A stretch of DNA of 26,346 nucleotides, taken from Faecalicoccus sp. (lineage in GTDB: Bacteria; Bacillota_I; Bacilli_A; Erysipelotrichales; Erysipelotrichaceae). The notes under the pieces are model-generated. The model did no database searches, had not been told where the DNA came from, and saw only the letters and a list, made by a program, of their open reading frames with translations. Shown here piece by piece: positions 1 to 6,837 of this stretch (positions within the stretch are counted from its first letter, which is position 1; each line of letters starts with the position of its first letter). Where the stretch lies: assembly GCA_017941505.1 (NCBI GenBank), contig JAGAWH010000018.1, forward strand, positions 1-26,346. The letters run 5' to 3'. The translations under genes and the position numbers were made by a program.

Positions 1-2
1 AA

Positions 3-62
3 GAAAAAATATTTGAAGAACTAATAAATTCTGATAATTGTTGTGATAAAATACTCATGTGA
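3..62 (+). CDS. Possible 3' end of an upstream gene (partial)
   Basis: One frame is open from the window edge to a TGA at 60-62, giving a 19-residue tail that ends ...DNCCDKILM. A rho-independent terminator on the same strand begins right at this stop, as expected for the end of a gene. The fragment is too short to name, and a chance open frame is quite possible. Confidence 0.3.
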   Translation, partial: EKIFEELINSDNCCDKILM

Positions 63-116
63 TATTCCTTTCTGGTTTTTTGGTTCATTATCATTATAGG
101 AATATCACTTTTTTTT
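59..116 (+). terminator. Rho-independent terminator of the upstream transcript
   Basis: Perfect 10-bp inverted repeat GTGATATTCC (59-68) and GGAATATCAC (99-108) with a 30-nt AT-rich loop, followed by eight T (109-116). The T-tract is on the plus strand only, so it would end a transcript entering from the left. The long loop makes it weaker than the other terminators here. Confidence 0.65.
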
Positions 117-153
117 ATTCCACACTTATTTTACACTATCTGTCATCTTTTTT

Positions 154-184
154 TTGTACCATAATATAAAAAATACTTTATAAT
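154..184 (+). promoter_or_regulatory. Possible promoter of the lipoprotein-ydjIGH operon
   Basis: A perfect -10 box TATAAT lies at 179-184. The best upstream match, TTGTAC at 154-159, is a poor -35 with a 19-nt spacer. The rest of 117-268 is AT-rich with no open frame or clear hairpin. If real, the 5' leader is about 78 nt long. Confidence 0.35.
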
Positions 185-268
185 AAAAATAGAGCTGTAT
201 TCATGGAGTGGAGCAGATAGAGCCTTTTCTGCTTCAAATTTAGATCGAAAGATAATGGAGGGGATCAA

Positions 269-727
269 ATGAAAAAGATTACACCGATTATTATTTCATT
301 GATTATGTTATTGTCGGGGTGTGCTGTTAAAACGGACCTATCCGGCAGTGAGTATGTCGGAAAATGGCAGGCCGTTAAGATTGTCTCAACTGAAGATACA
401 ATAAAAGATGAGTTAGAGATTCATGGCGGCGGCTCGGATAAGGTGCTGCAGCATCTTATAGAGTCCGGAATATTACTTCCGGATGGCAAGCTCAATCTGG
501 CAGGACTATCCAATTCCAGTGATTTATCCGATACAACACTTACACTAAAGAAAGATGGCGTATCTGTAATGGAAGTGTATGGCAGGGCAACCACCGGATA
601 TTGGGAAGAAATGAATGACGGTATTAAAATTATTGGTCGATCACGTGAATACAAGGCAACAAAGAATGATGACGGCACAATTACGGTAGAACGTTACGGT
701 GCCATAATCACTTATAAAAAACTATAA
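269..727 (+). CDS. Small predicted lipoprotein, function unknown
   Basis: A 152-residue protein with a short basic N-terminus, a hydrophobic segment and the lipobox LSGC, so Cys18 should be lipidated and the protein anchored on the outer face of the membrane. The mature part begins with a G-K-W pattern and ends in alternating beta-strand-like stretches, suggesting a small beta-sandwich or lipocalin-like fold. That fold is a guess, and I do not recognise a named family. The ATG follows a strong GGAGGGG site. It is the first gene of an apparent operon, 14 nt before the ydjI-like gene, so it may work with the YdjI/G/H membrane system. No catalytic motif is visible. Confidence 0.8.
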   Translation: MKKITPIIISLIMLLSGCAVKTDLSGSEYVGKWQAVKIVSTEDTIKDELEIHGGGSDKVLQHLIESGILLPDGKLNLAGLSNSSDLSDTTLTLKKDGVSVMEVYGRATTGYWEEMNDGIKIIGRSREYKATKNDDGTITVERYGAIITYKKL

Positions 728-741
728 AGGAGATAATAATT

Positions 742-2061
742 ATGGGATTATTACAAGCAGCTATTGGATCAGCAAGCGGTGTGCTCTCTGATCAATGGAA
801 AGAGTTTTTCTACTGTGATGCTTTAGACAAAGACGTATTGGTAGTAAAAGGTAAAAAACGAGTATCTTCGCATTCATCAAACAGAGGCAGCGACAATATC
901 ATCACTAAAGGCTCAGGAATTGCAGTTGCCGATGGTCAATGTATGATTATTGTTGAACAGGGAAAAGTAGTTGAAGTATGTGCTGAACCTGGCGAATACA
1001 CATATGATTCATCTACAGAACCGAGCATTTTCTGCGGAAATCTGGGAGATGGTATTATGGAAACCTTCAAACAGATCGGAAAACGTTTCACTTACGGTGG
1101 TGAAGCTCCAAAGGATCAGAGAATTTATTATTTCAACACAAAAGAAATTACCGACAACAAATTTGGTACAGCGAACCCTATTATGTTCCGTATCGTAGAT
1201 GACCGCATCAACTTAGATTTAGATGCAAGCGTTCGCTGCAACGGTATGTATTCTTATAAGATTACCGACCCAATCTTATTCTATACAAATGTATGTGGAA
1301 ATGTTGCAGGCAGCTATACCCGCTCTGAAATCGATCAGCAGTTAAAGACAGAATTTATCAGCGCATTACAGCCTGCTTTCGCACAATTATCTGCAAAGAA
1401 AATGCGTCCGAATGAAATTCCGGCACATACAGATGATTTGTGCGAGGCGATGAACTCTGTTTTGACAAAGAAGTGGTCTGAGCTTCGCGGTATTTCGATT
1501 GTTTCTATCGCAATGAATCCAATCACATTGCCGGAAGACTACCAGAAGATGATTGCCGACGCACAGCGTGCAGCTATGCTTAAAGATCCGACAATGGCAG
1601 CAGCTACGATGTTGAACGCAAAGGCAGACGCAATGAGAGATGCAGCCAACAACTCAGCAGGCGCTATGACCGGTTTTATGGGAATGAATATGGCAGGCGC
1701 ACAGGGCGGCGATATTGACATCCAGGGCTTATACGCTATGGGAAATAAAAAAGAAGAAACTACCCAGGCAAATATGAAAGTCAATGACAAACCGACATGG
1801 ACCTGCGAATGCGGTACTTTGAATACCGGTAAATTCTGTGCTGAATGCGGAAAACCGAAACCGGCAGATGCAGATGGATGGACATGTGAGTGCGGTACAG
1901 TGAACAAAGGTAAGTTCTGCTCCGAATGCGGAAAACCAAAACCTGCAAGCGCACCGAAATATGTATGCGACAAGTGTGGATGGGAACCGGAAGATCCGTT
2001 TAACCCTCCGAAATTCTGTCCGGAATGCGGAGACCCATTTGACGAAAAGGATCGCCGATAA
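742..2061 (+). CDS. ydjI: YdjI-like SPFH-domain protein with three C-terminal zinc ribbons
   Basis: A 439-residue protein whose start (MGLLQAAIGS) and long N-terminal half match the SPFH/band-7-like proteins of the YdjI ('virion core protein') family. The SPFH-like region spans about residues 30-270. An Ala/Met-rich stretch (about 275-335) follows, then three zinc ribbons with Cys pairs at 355/357+366/369, 382/384+393/396 and 409/412+426/429. The first two ribbons are near-duplicates with a CxC first knuckle. There is no signal peptide or membrane helix, so it should be a cytosolic scaffold recruited to the membrane. In Bacillus subtilis, YdjI works with YdjG, YdjH and PspA in the envelope-stress response. 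The same YdjG- and YdjH-like partners follow here. The ATG has AAAGGAG about 9 nt upstream. Confidence 0.9.
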   Translation: MGLLQAAIGSASGVLSDQWKEFFYCDALDKDVLVVKGKKRVSSHSSNRGSDNIITKGSGIAVADGQCMIIVEQGKVVEVCAEPGEYTYDSSTEPSIFCGNLGDGIMETFKQIGKRFTYGGEAPKDQRIYYFNTKEITDNKFGTANPIMFRIVDDRINLDLDASVRCNGMYSYKITDPILFYTNVCGNVAGSYTRSEIDQQLKTEFISALQPAFAQLSAKKMRPNEIPAHTDDLCEAMNSVLTKKWSELRGISIVSIAMNPITLPEDYQKMIADAQRAAMLKDPTMAAATMLNAKADAMRDAANNSAGAMTGFMGMNMAGAQGGDIDIQGLYAMGNKKEETTQANMKVNDKPTWTCECGTLNTGKFCAECGKPKPADADGWTCECGTVNKGKFCSECGKPKPASAPKYVCDKCGWEPEDPFNPPKFCPECGDPFDEKDRR

Positions 2062-2071
2062 AAGGTGAAAT

Positions 2072-3142
2072 ATGGCTGATTTACAGGAATTTAAATGCCC
2101 GAATTGCGGCGGCTCGATGGAGTTTGACCCCAGTTTACAGCAGTTAAAATGTCCTTAGTGTGATACCGTAATCAGCATCGATGAGTACCAGAAATTAAAT
2201 CAAGAACCAGACATTCCTCCGGCATTGCCGGAGGAATCTCGTACATGGGATGATGATGAGACCAAACATCTCCGCTTATATGTTTGTAACTCGTGCGGCG
2301 GTGAAATCGTAGCTCATGAATCCCTGGGAGCATCATCCTGTCCTTTCTGTGGCAACCCGGTTGTGATGAAGGGACAGTTTACCGGTGACTTAAAGCCGGA
2401 TTATGTGATTCCTTTTAAATTGAATAAGGATCAGGCAAAGCAGCAATATATGCAGCATCTGCAGGGAAAGCCTTTTTTGCCTGCGATTTTTAAGGATGAG
2501 AACCATATTGATGAAATTAAAGGAATCTATGTACCATTTTGGCTTGTTGATGCAGATGTAGATGCAGACATTCAATATGCGGCTACGACTACAAGGTCAT
2601 GGAGTGATGCAAGATATCGGTATACGGAAACCAAACATTATGTATTGGATAGAGAAGGTTCCGTATCCTTTTCCAATGTTCCCAAAGATGCATCAAAAGA
2701 GATCGATGATGCGATGATGGAGTCCATCGAGCCTTTTGATATGTCGGAGGCAGTATCGTTCCAAACAGCATATCTTGCTGGATATTTTGCGAATCGATAT
2801 GATGAACAGATTAACGAAAGCATGGAGAGAATACGCCAGCGTGTGAAAACCAGTACGGAATCCATATTCAGGGATTCAACTTCCGGTTTTGGTTCCGTAG
2901 TTGTTCAAAGCAGCAGAGTGAATTTGAAAAACACCGGCTATCGCTATGTGTTATATCCGGTATGGCTGCTTAACACGACCTGGAATGACCAGCATTTCCA
3001 TTTTGCGATGAATGGACAGACAGGGAAATTTGTAGGAAACCTTCCTGCCGATAATAAGGCATATTGGAAATTTGTGGTTCTCTGGGGAATTGTGATTGCG
3101 GTAGGAATTTATGCCCTGCTGTGGGCTATATTGTTGATATAG
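2072..3142 (+). pseudogene. ydjG: ydjG-like zinc-ribbon membrane protein, interrupted by an in-frame TAG
   Basis: The frame starts at ATG 2072, with AAGGTG just upstream and 10 nt after ydjI. It runs to TAG 3140-3142, 356 codons, but has a TAG at codon 29 (2156-2158). The product would carry a first zinc ribbon (CPNC...CP-stop-C), a second ribbon (CNSCGG...CPFCGNP), a conserved YdjG-type central region and one C-terminal membrane helix (WKFVVLWG... to ...AILLI). The stop falls at the variable residue between the last two cysteines of ribbon 1, where YdjG relatives carry an ordinary residue. Everything else in the frame is intact, so the lesion is a single-base change, a sequencing error or readthrough. 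TAG also ends this gene and trpZ, so it is a true stop here. A restart at TTG 2225 has no ribosome binding site and would lose ribbon 1. Confidence 0.85.
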
Positions 3143-3154
3143 GGGGTGCTTATA

Positions 3155-4342
3155 ATGAAAAAGTGGATAAGCACCTTAGCAGTTATTTTATTAACTTTAT
3201 TTTCTTTTCAACCGGTTAAAGCGGATTCGGATCAGGTCTATGTCATTGATGAAGTCAATGTGATTTCAGAAACCTATCTGACCCCTTTAAACAGTAAAGG
3301 CCAGCAGATTTATGAAGATACCGGTATGGTAGTCAGCTGTTTGTTAGCTTCTCACGATGAGAGTGTTGGTTTAATCGATTACGTTAAGGCTAAATACAGC
3401 GAGTACTATGGCGATGCTGACGGTATTATGCTGGGGATGGATGATAAATTATGGTGGATTTACTGCTCCGGCAAGGCAGCGGATTATGTCGACAGCGCAA
3501 CTGAAAATCGCCTGTGGAGAATTTTTTCCGATAATCAATATTATGATGAGGCGATTTCCGATTATATGGATGCGGCTGCTCAATTGTTCAGCACCGGGCA
3601 GGCTCCCATACCGACCATTCCGGAAACCAGACAGAAACCTCTGCTGGTGGATGACGGAGATTTATTAACGAGCGGTGAAGAAAGCGAGCTGTTATCGCTG
3701 CTTGAGAATTTATCCGAAAAACAGCAGTCGGATATTGCGGTTGTTACGGTTAATTCTCTAAATGGACAAAGTGCTCAGGATTTTGCGGACGATTACTATG
3801 ACTACAACGGCTATGGTTACGGTTCCACAGACAGCGGAATTATGCTGGTGGTATGTCTGCCGACAAGAGACTATGCTTTGACAACACATGGTGATGCCAG
3901 AGATTTATTGTCTGACAGGTCACTCGACTATATCGAAGACGCGTTTGTTTCCAAATTGAGTGCCGGGGATTATTATGGTGCATTTAAGGCTTATGCCAAT
4001 ATGACCGATGCCAGATTGGATGAAGAAAGAAACCCAACTCCGCCTTCGGTTTCTCCGATTTGGATACCTGTCTGCCTGCTGATCGGATTTAGTATATCCG
4101 GGGTTATCGGCAGCTCCAGAAAGTCAAAGCTGAAAACAGTTGCTCTGCAGTATGAAGCCAATAATTACTACAATAGGCGATCTTTACGTTTAAGACGTAA
4201 AACCAACAATTACATAAACAGTACGATGAGTCGAATTCCACTTCACACTGACGATGGACCATCCAGAGGCGGTGGCGGCGGACACACCTTCCATGTCAGC
4301 TCTTCAGGCAGAGTTCATGGGGGCCGGTCCGGAAAGTTCTAA
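3155..4342 (+). CDS. ydjH: YdjH-like membrane protein with two TPM domains
   Basis: A 395-residue protein: signal peptide or anchor (residues 1-23, ending VKA), a divergent TPM-like domain (about 28-150), a clear TPM domain (about 165-290, with LLVDDGDLLTSGEESELLSL and the GIMLVV core strand), one membrane helix (about 299-319) and a 76-residue basic tail ending in a glycine run, GGGGGHTFHVSS. TPM domains are typical of YgcG/YdjH proteins. The domains should be outside the cell and the tail inside, where it could contact YdjI/YdjG. ATG 3155 is preferred over GTG 3146 because GGGGG (3142-3146) sits 8 nt before the ATG and overlaps the GTG. It is the last gene of the operon, 12 nt after ydjG. 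Confidence 0.88.
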   Translation: MKKWISTLAVILLTLFSFQPVKADSDQVYVIDEVNVISETYLTPLNSKGQQIYEDTGMVVSCLLASHDESVGLIDYVKAKYSEYYGDADGIMLGMDDKLWWIYCSGKAADYVDSATENRLWRIFSDNQYYDEAISDYMDAAAQLFSTGQAPIPTIPETRQKPLLVDDGDLLTSGEESELLSLLENLSEKQQSDIAVVTVNSLNGQSAQDFADDYYDYNGYGYGSTDSGIMLVVCLPTRDYALTTHGDARDLLSDRSLDYIEDAFVSKLSAGDYYGAFKAYANMTDARLDEERNPTPPSVSPIWIPVCLLIGFSISGVIGSSRKSKLKTVALQYEANNYYNRRSLRLRRKTNNYINSTMSRIPLHTDDGPSRGGGGGHTFHVSSSGRVHGGRSGKF

Positions 4343-4372
4343 GGATTTGACAAAGTGCTTAAGTTATTTTAA

Positions 4373-4412
4373 AGTAATCTTGGGATAGTATGTCCCGAGA
4401 TTACTTTTTTTT
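4373..4412 (+). terminator. Terminator of the lipoprotein-ydjIGH operon
   Basis: Long near-perfect stem, AGTAATCTTGGGA paired with TCCCGAGATTACT, with a short TAGTATG loop and followed by a T8 tract (4405-4412). It lies 30 nt after the ydjH stop. A strong plus-strand terminator. Confidence 0.95.
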
Positions 4413-4470
4413 CTCGGAAATTCTTTATAAGGGGATTTATCATATCAAAATATATTGCAGGAGAACAAAT

Positions 4471-5505
4471 ATGAAAATACGATGGCTGAGTGTCGTCGTT
4501 TGTTTGTGCATGGCAGTTCTTACGGGCTCTACTACTGTTATGGCCTCACAGAACAATCAAATCATTCCCGGAGAACTGTTTCTTTGGAAGATGGCTTCGG
4601 GTTGGACAGAACTACCGACAAAAGACGGAACCATTACCGTCTATTACGCAAACGGACATTTGACACACGGACAGGCAAATATTGACGGAGAATGGTATTA
4701 TTTCGATGGCGAGACCGGAGCTATGGCTACCGGCTTAGTCGAAATCCCGAAGAAATATGAACCGCAGGGAGCGAAAACCTGCTACTTTGGGGATGATGGG
4801 AAACGCATGTCCGGCTGGATCGAATTTGATGAGGGCAGACGATATTTCAATCATGATACCGGAGCTATGGCAGTTGGTAAAACTGTCATTCCCGGAGAAG
4901 ATACAGACAGCGGGAACGAAGAAGTATTTTACTTCAATGATGATGGAATACAAGCTTTTGGGGAATTGCTGGTGGACGATGAATGGATATATATTGATCC
5001 GGTTACCGGACATCCACTTGATTGGATTCGCTATCCGGAAGATGCCGAAGACCAGGACGCCCGCATGGCTAATAATGCCATTATGGTATGGATGTATTTC
5101 AAGTCAAAAGGATGGACGATGGAAGCTGTTGCCGGAATGCTTGGAAACATGCAGATGGAATCCATGATCAATCCTACAAGTACCGACGGTATTGCCTACG
5201 GTTTAGTGCAATGGACGCCGATCAGCAAATTAGAACAATGGTGCATTGATGAAAACTATATGTTGGAAGATGGCCGTGGACAGTGCGCCCGCATCCAATA
5301 TGAGATGGAAAATGAGATTCAATGGTTCACATCGGACTACAGCATGACCTTTAGGGAATATTCACAGAATGCCGGTGATCCGCAGGAATTAGCCCACGTA
5401 TTTATGGCAAACTATGAACGTCCTTATTACTTCAGCTATTGGGAAAGGGCAACCTTTGCCCAGTATTGGTATGATTATTTAAAAACTGTATTTCCAAATG
5501 GCTAA
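4471..5505 (+). CDS. Secreted cell-wall hydrolase: wall-binding repeats plus phage-tail-lysozyme-type domain
   Basis: A 344-residue secreted protein. A signal peptide (about 1-25, cleavage near VMA-SQ) is followed by aromatic/glycine wall-binding repeats of the choline/glucan-binding type (about 60-185: WYYFDGETGAMATG, RYFNHDTGAMAVG, EWIYIDPVTGHPL). The C-terminal half (about 200-340) is a phage-tail-lysozyme-like domain with the core GNMQMESMINP and YGLVQW. Glu230 is the probable catalytic acid for cleaving the peptidoglycan glycan chain. ATG 4471 has GCAGGAG 8 nt upstream, while an upstream in-frame ATG at 4390 sits inside the preceding terminator and is rejected. The gene stands alone between two terminators, with no phage genes nearby, so a role in wall turnover or competition is more likely than a prophage endolysin. 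Confidence 0.88.
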   Translation: MKIRWLSVVVCLCMAVLTGSTTVMASQNNQIIPGELFLWKMASGWTELPTKDGTITVYYANGHLTHGQANIDGEWYYFDGETGAMATGLVEIPKKYEPQGAKTCYFGDDGKRMSGWIEFDEGRRYFNHDTGAMAVGKTVIPGEDTDSGNEEVFYFNDDGIQAFGELLVDDEWIYIDPVTGHPLDWIRYPEDAEDQDARMANNAIMVWMYFKSKGWTMEAVAGMLGNMQMESMINPTSTDGIAYGLVQWTPISKLEQWCIDENYMLEDGRGQCARIQYEMENEIQWFTSDYSMTFREYSQNAGDPQELAHVFMANYERPYYFSYWERATFAQYWYDYLKTVFPNG

Positions 5506-5506
5506 T

Positions 5507-5529
5507 ACCGAGCGAAAGCTCGGTTTTTT
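5507..5529 (+). terminator. Terminator of the wall hydrolase gene
   Basis: ACCGAGC and GCTCGGT arms with a GAAA tetraloop, followed by TTTTT, starting 2 nt after the stop codon. A textbook rho-independent terminator. Confidence 0.95.
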
Positions 5530-5532
5530 CGT

Positions 5533-5538
5533 TATAAT
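5533..5538 (+). promoter_or_regulatory. Possible -10 box for the ywlG-like gene
   Basis: Perfect TATAAT 4 nt after the T-tract of the preceding terminator and 22 nt before the ATG. No convincing -35 is visible; it would have to lie in the terminator stem. The leader would be only about 15 nt. Confidence 0.35.
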
Positions 5539-5559
5539 ATTTATTAGGAGATGATATAT

Positions 5560-6132
5560 ATGCCAACAGGAATTTCAGACGTAAAATATGAACATTTAGA
5601 TCAAATCTGCCTATCCGCAAGAACAATATTTGATGAATTGGTTGAAGCTGCGCATCCGGAAGTCGGAGATATACTTGTAGTTGGCTGTTCTTCCAGTGAA
5701 GTGGCAGCCCATAAAATCGGTACCTTTTCCAGTGAAGAAATCGGAAAGGCGTTATTTGATACTTTAAATAATGCCTGCAAAGAAAAAGGGCTGTATCTGG
5801 CATGCCAGTGCTGTGAGCATTTAAATCGGGCGCTTATCGTGGAGAAAAAATGCGCAAAAGAAAAAGACCTGGAAATGGTCAATGTCAAACCTCAGCTTAA
5901 GGCCGGGGGATCATTTTCAACAGCTGCTTTCAATGGCTTTGATCAAGCCGTTGCGGTAGAACATATCAAAGCGGATTTAGGAATTGATATTGGAGATACA
6001 CTCATCGGTATGCACCTAAAGGATGTGGCAGTGCCGGTTCGAGTTTCTTTAAAATCCATTGGGAACGCGCATGTGGTATGTGCAAGAACCCGCCTAAAAT
6101 ATATTGGTGGACCAAGAGCGGCTTATCAATAA
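5560..6132 (+). CDS. ywlG: UPF0340 / TIGR01440 family protein (YwlG-like)
   Basis: A 190-residue soluble protein that matches the YwlG/UPF0340 (DUF436) family in length and sequence. Typical blocks are an N-terminal helix, the VGCSSSEVAAHKIGT loop near residue 45, the CQCCEHLNRALIVE segment near 85, the GGSFSTAAF loop, and the C-terminal GMHLKDVAVPVR and ARTRLKYIGGPRA stretches. The cysteine- and glycine-rich loops look like a nucleotide- or cofactor-binding core, but to my knowledge the biochemical function is not established. ATG 5560 is chosen over the in-frame ATG 5551 because AGGAG (5546-5550) directly abuts 5551 but is correctly spaced for 5560. It is apparently monocistronic and converges on tetR with a 3-nt gap. 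Confidence 0.93.
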   Translation: MPTGISDVKYEHLDQICLSARTIFDELVEAAHPEVGDILVVGCSSSEVAAHKIGTFSSEEIGKALFDTLNNACKEKGLYLACQCCEHLNRALIVEKKCAKEKDLEMVNVKPQLKAGGSFSTAAFNGFDQAVAVEHIKADLGIDIGDTLIGMHLKDVAVPVRVSLKSIGNAHVVCARTRLKYIGGPRAAYQ

Positions 6133-6135
6133 ATA

Positions 6136-6666
6136 CTAGAAGATACTGTTGTTAAATAGATGATACATGATTTCGGTTAATGATTGTTTGGATGTATCCG
6201 GGTACCTGACAAAGCTTTTCACAATCCCGGTTAATGCTCCCGCAATATAATTAGCCTTATATACCTTTTCCTTCTCGGAAGCAGCCGATATAAAACAATC
6301 GCAATTCGTTAAAGAATCATAGACGCTGTTATAAAAAAGATAAGTGATGTTGTTCTGTACCAATAGGGCCAGAAAATCGCGGTTTTCATAAATATAATCG
6401 GCATAGTTTTCTGAGAATTGCCGCAAATAGGAAGGTTCTTTGTGAAATGCCGGTGCTTTGCAGCAATGCCGCTCAGAGAGCGTAAAAAGAACTACGTTTT
6501 CTCTGTAGCTGAATAGTGTATAGAAGGTTTGCCGGGAAATACCGGCTTCTTTACATAACTCGCTGACGCTGATCTCGACAAATGGCTTTTCGGACATCAG
6601 CCGAAGGAGAGCATCCGCAATTTGTTCCTGAGATGTTAGAGCTGTTTTATTGGAACCGCAATACAT
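6136..6666 (-). CDS. TetR/AcrR-family transcriptional regulator
   Basis: A 176-residue protein with a typical N-terminal TetR helix-turn-helix (about residues 10-58: IADALLRLMSEKPFVEISVSELCKEAGISRQTFYTLFSYRENV shortened to its key run ISVSELCKEAGISRQTFYTL). The C-terminal ligand-binding domain is helical and short for the family, so the inducer cannot be predicted. The ATG has AGGTGA 5 nt upstream. It is divergent from lon. A good promoter and a 28-bp palindrome lie in the shared gap, so autoregulation and possible control of lon are natural guesses. No efflux pump or enzyme operon adjoins it, which leaves lon as its only divergent neighbour. Confidence 0.9.
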   Translation of the reverse strand: MYCGSNKTALTSQEQIADALLRLMSEKPFVEISVSELCKEAGISRQTFYTLFSYRENVVLFTLSERHCCKAPAFHKEPSYLRQFSENYADYIYENRDFLALLVQNNITYLFYNSVYDSLTNCDCFISAASEKEKVYKANYIAGALTGIVKSFVRYPDTSKQSLTEIMYHLFNNSIF

Positions 6667-6695
6667 AATTTCACCTAATCCTTTATATGTAAAAA

Positions 6696-6724
6696 ATTAT
6701 AGAATTAAACTTGACAATTGTAAA
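6696..6724 (-). promoter_or_regulatory. Promoter of the tetR gene
   Basis: On the minus strand, -35 TTTACA (6724-6719), a 17-nt spacer and -10 TATAAT (6701-6696) lie about 30 nt before the tetR ATG. The -35 interlocks with the start of the lon promoter on the other strand. Confidence 0.7.
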
Positions 6725-6739
6725 GGATAGATGTATCTT
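6711..6739 (+). promoter_or_regulatory. Probable promoter of lon
   Basis: -35 TTGACA (6711-6716), a 17-nt spacer and -10 TATCTT (6734-6739). Transcripts would start near 6746, so the palindrome and the CIRCE site both lie in the leader. A second TTGACA at 6755-6760 has no good -10 at 16-18 nt and is read as part of the palindrome. Confidence 0.6.
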
Positions 6740-6754
6740 ATTTTTACAGTAAAC

Positions 6755-6782
6755 TTGACAAGTGTCCAACGACATTTGTCAA
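6755..6782. promoter_or_regulatory. 28-bp palindrome, candidate TetR-family operator
   Basis: Left arm TTGACAAGTGTC and right arm GACATTTGTCAA flank a 4-nt CAAC centre. The arms match at 11 of 12 positions. Size and form fit TetR-family operators, and the site lies between tetR and lon, just downstream of the lon promoter. Binding by the neighbouring TetR protein is inferred from position only. Confidence 0.5.
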
Positions 6783-6798
6783 TATTTTTACCGTGAAA

Positions 6799-6825
6799 TT
6801 AGCACTCTTTAAAAAAGAGTGACAA
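6799..6825 (+). promoter_or_regulatory. CIRCE operator (HrcA-binding site) upstream of lon
   Basis: TTAGCACTC, an exactly 9-nt spacer, then GAGTGACAA. The consensus is TTAGCACTC-N9-GAGTGCTAA, so the left arm is perfect and the right arm has two mismatches. It ends just before the lon ribosome binding site (GGAGGG). HrcA represses genes carrying CIRCE and releases them on heat shock, which fits a protein quality-control protease. Confidence 0.85.
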
Positions 6826-6837
6826 AGGAGGGTTACA

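Noticed and set aside
1539..1973. 144-codon open frame antisense to ydjI
   Set aside because: It mirrors the Ala/Met and zinc-ribbon coding region, has no ribosome binding site and resembles no family; ydjI is clearly the real gene.
2156..2158. Pyrrolysine or genome-wide TAG recoding
   Set aside because: TAG ends both ydjG and trpZ normally, other genes contain no in-frame TAG, and no pyrrolysine genes are in the window.
2225..3142. A separate shorter gene starting at TTG 2225
   Set aside because: There is no ribosome binding site, and the same frame upstream encodes the expected first zinc ribbon right after ydjI, so this is the rest of ydjG.
4390..4470. Longer start for the wall hydrolase at ATG 4390
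   Set aside because: That ATG is in the loop of the preceding terminator, and the added residues would bury the signal peptide that begins at 4471.
4471..5505. Prophage remnant, because of the phage-tail-lysozyme-type domain
   Set aside because: No other phage gene, attachment site or change in sequence style is seen around it.
6755..6788. Second lon promoter using TTGACA 6755-6760
   Set aside because: No acceptable -10 lies 16-18 nt downstream; the hexamer is better explained as the left arm of the palindrome.
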